From a virus: a stretch of 28,000 nucleotides of DNA. Below, piece by piece: positions 27,006-28,000 of the stretch (positions are counted from its first letter, which is position 1; each line of letters starts with the position of its first letter). The DNA is taken from the IMG/VR virus record IMGVR_UViG_3300025890_000115, positions 1-28,000 of that record; one strand, 5' to 3'. A program made the position numbers and the translations under genes. The notes beneath the pieces were generated by a model. It was not told the origin of the DNA. It did not search any database and saw nothing but the letters and a program-made list of their open reading frames with translations.

Positions 27006-27548
27006 ATGAATGAATATGAATTAGCCTTAAAAGAATACATGGACAGACTTAAAGGTGGCTTTCAAGGAGCTATGACTGGTGTTATGGATGGTCTTGGTGG
27101 TGGAACTCCTCTCGCAGGTAAAATACAAGAAAACAATTTCTTGAAAAGCGTGATGGGTGGTGAAACAGCTACTAATCCTATGACAACTACAGATAATTTA
27201 GACCCTGTTAACATGCGCTCAATGGTAAGAACAAACAATGCTAGTGGCACAAACCCATTAATGTTTGCAGGAGCAGAAGCAGTTGGTGGAGGACTAAACG
27301 CAATGGCACAACCTGTTGTTAACAGTTTAGGTTTTCCTGATAGTAGAGGTTTTGATACACCTGCTGAGGCAAATGCGTATACAATGGATGCTACAGAAGC
27401 ATTAGTGAATAGCATGACTGATGACGAACACAATGTATACATGCAATTAGATGATTTTCAAAGACCTGCGTTTCTTGAAGCGTTAAGACAAAACAAAATA
27501 CCATCATACGAAGCAGAAAACTTCGATAGATTAATGAGACCTTACTAA
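27006..27548 (+). CDS. Unknown virion-type protein
   Basis: A 180-residue soluble protein with AGAGGACATCTT before ATG 27006. Gly/Met/Asn-rich N-terminal two thirds (LKGGFQGAMTGVMDGLGGGTP, about 15-35, in two parts) and a helical end with MTDDEHNVYMQLDDFQRPAFL (about 137-157, in two parts). No family recognised. Position between the large polyvalent-type protein and the adaptor suggests a head or injected protein. Coupled to the adaptor by TAATG. Confidence 0.65.
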   Translation: MNEYELALKEYMDRLKGGFQGAMTGVMDGLGGGTPLAGKIQENNFLKSVMGGETATNPMTTTDNLDPVNMRSMVRTNNASGTNPLMFAGAEAVGGGLNAMAQPVVNSLGFPDSRGFDTPAEANAYTMDATEALVNSMTDDEHNVYMQLDDFQRPAFLEALRQNKIPSYEAENFDRLMRPY

Positions 27549-28000
27549 TGGCTTTATCTAATTACACAGGACTAAAAGCTTCTATAGCTGACTTTTTAAA
27601 CAGAGATGACCTTACAGCAGTCATACCTGACTTTATTACTTTAGCTGAAGCACAAATAAACAGAGACATTAGACACTTTAAAATGGAAGCAAGGTCTAGT
27701 GGTCAACAATCTAGTGGTGATGAGTACATGCAAGTACCTTCAGACTGGATAGAAACAATAAGATTACATCTTACAGGCTCAGGCACTACAGTTGTTAACC
27801 TAGTCTCTAGAGATGCAATGGCGGACAAAAGAGCCGCTAACGAGAATGCCACAGGCACACCTCGTATGTACACACACGCAGATGGACAATTTCAATTGTA
27901 CCCAACTCCGTCAGTAGACACAGATTTTGAGTTGCTTTACTATCAGAAAGTACCATCCCTTAGTAGTAACTCAGATAACTGGCTTTTGCTAGAAGCACCT
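27548..28000 (+). CDS. SU10-type adaptor/head-completion protein (partial)
   Basis: 151 residues are visible before the window ends. It starts ALSNYTGLKASIADFLNRDD, continues with FITLAEAQINRDIRHFKME (about 36-54), VPSDWIETIRLHL (about 71-83), then PRMYTHADGQFQLYPTPS and FELLYYQKVPSLS. This order, a helical start and a beta part with xLYPxPxxxxxxELLYYxKxPxLS, is that of the SU10-type adaptor family, which joins portal and tail in short-tailed phages. It agrees with the SU10-type capsid protein at 1112. Portal or tail genes should follow beyond the window. Confidence 0.82.
   Translation, partial: MALSNYTGLKASIADFLNRDDLTAVIPDFITLAEAQINRDIRHFKMEARSSGQQSSGDEYMQVPSDWIETIRLHLTGSGTTVVNLVSRDAMADKRAANENATGTPRMYTHADGQFQLYPTPSVDTDFELLYYQKVPSLSSNSDNWLLLEAP

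Overview
The window reads as about 28 kb of an AT-rich, tightly packed tailed-phage genome with a Gram-negative host. Host evidence: Sec signal peptides, a lipobox, a 3-TM holin and consensus sigma70-type promoters. Terminase subunits, an SU10-type adaptor, a scaffold, an SU10-type capsid protein, an S74-domain fibre and a glycine-rich fibre identify it. This gene set and the many 2OG-Fe(II) oxygenases resemble marine (pelagic) phages; that habitat call is inference. No integrase, DNA polymerase, portal or clear endolysin is visible. If the genome is circular, the portal should lie between base 28000 and base 1.

Layout. Bases 1-4686 (rightward): end of an upstream gene, scaffold, major capsid protein, two tandem hairpins, a small conserved protein, an S74 fibre, a glycine-rich fibre and a small structural-type protein. 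Bases 4669-7590: a strikingly AT-rich cassette of five consecutive Fe(II)-dependent oxygenase/cupin genes with its own near-consensus promoter. Bases 7593-10239: five consecutive genes with N-terminal signal peptides. Bases 10229-11877: membrane/coiled-coil proteins, a 13-residue basic peptide gene, a holin and a DUF1353 protein.

Bases 11884-19424 (leftward): an early-type region of small genes, including SSB, an ssDNA-annealing-like protein, DUF932, an ArdC-N-like protein, HTH and zinc-finger proteins, a lipoprotein and two membrane micro-proteins. Five homologous promoters drive it. Each carries the -10 hexamer, then complementary arms that covary through all four bases and place a hairpin at the predicted 5' end of the transcript. 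GGGAGG/CCTCCC terminators separate some of the units.

Bases 19425-20202 form a control region without a convincing gene. It holds one of the leftward promoters, a candidate small RNA with its own promoter and terminator, and further hairpins; a rightward promoter lies at its right edge. Bases 20203-28000 (rightward): an HTH regulator, a nuclease/recombination block (VRR-NUC, DUF1364, PD-(D/E)XK, NinB), a three-way-junction element just before the terminase genes, both terminase subunits, a 969-residue protein with an ADP-ribosyltransferase-like module, a virion-type protein and the adaptor, cut by the window end.

How it fits together (inference): host RNA polymerase reads the leftward early genes for takeover, anti-restriction and DNA metabolism. 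Rightward transcription then makes recombination, packaging, virion, oxygenase, envelope and lysis functions. The most unusual elements are the covarying promoter/leader family, the self-promoted oxygenase cassette and the block of secreted proteins.
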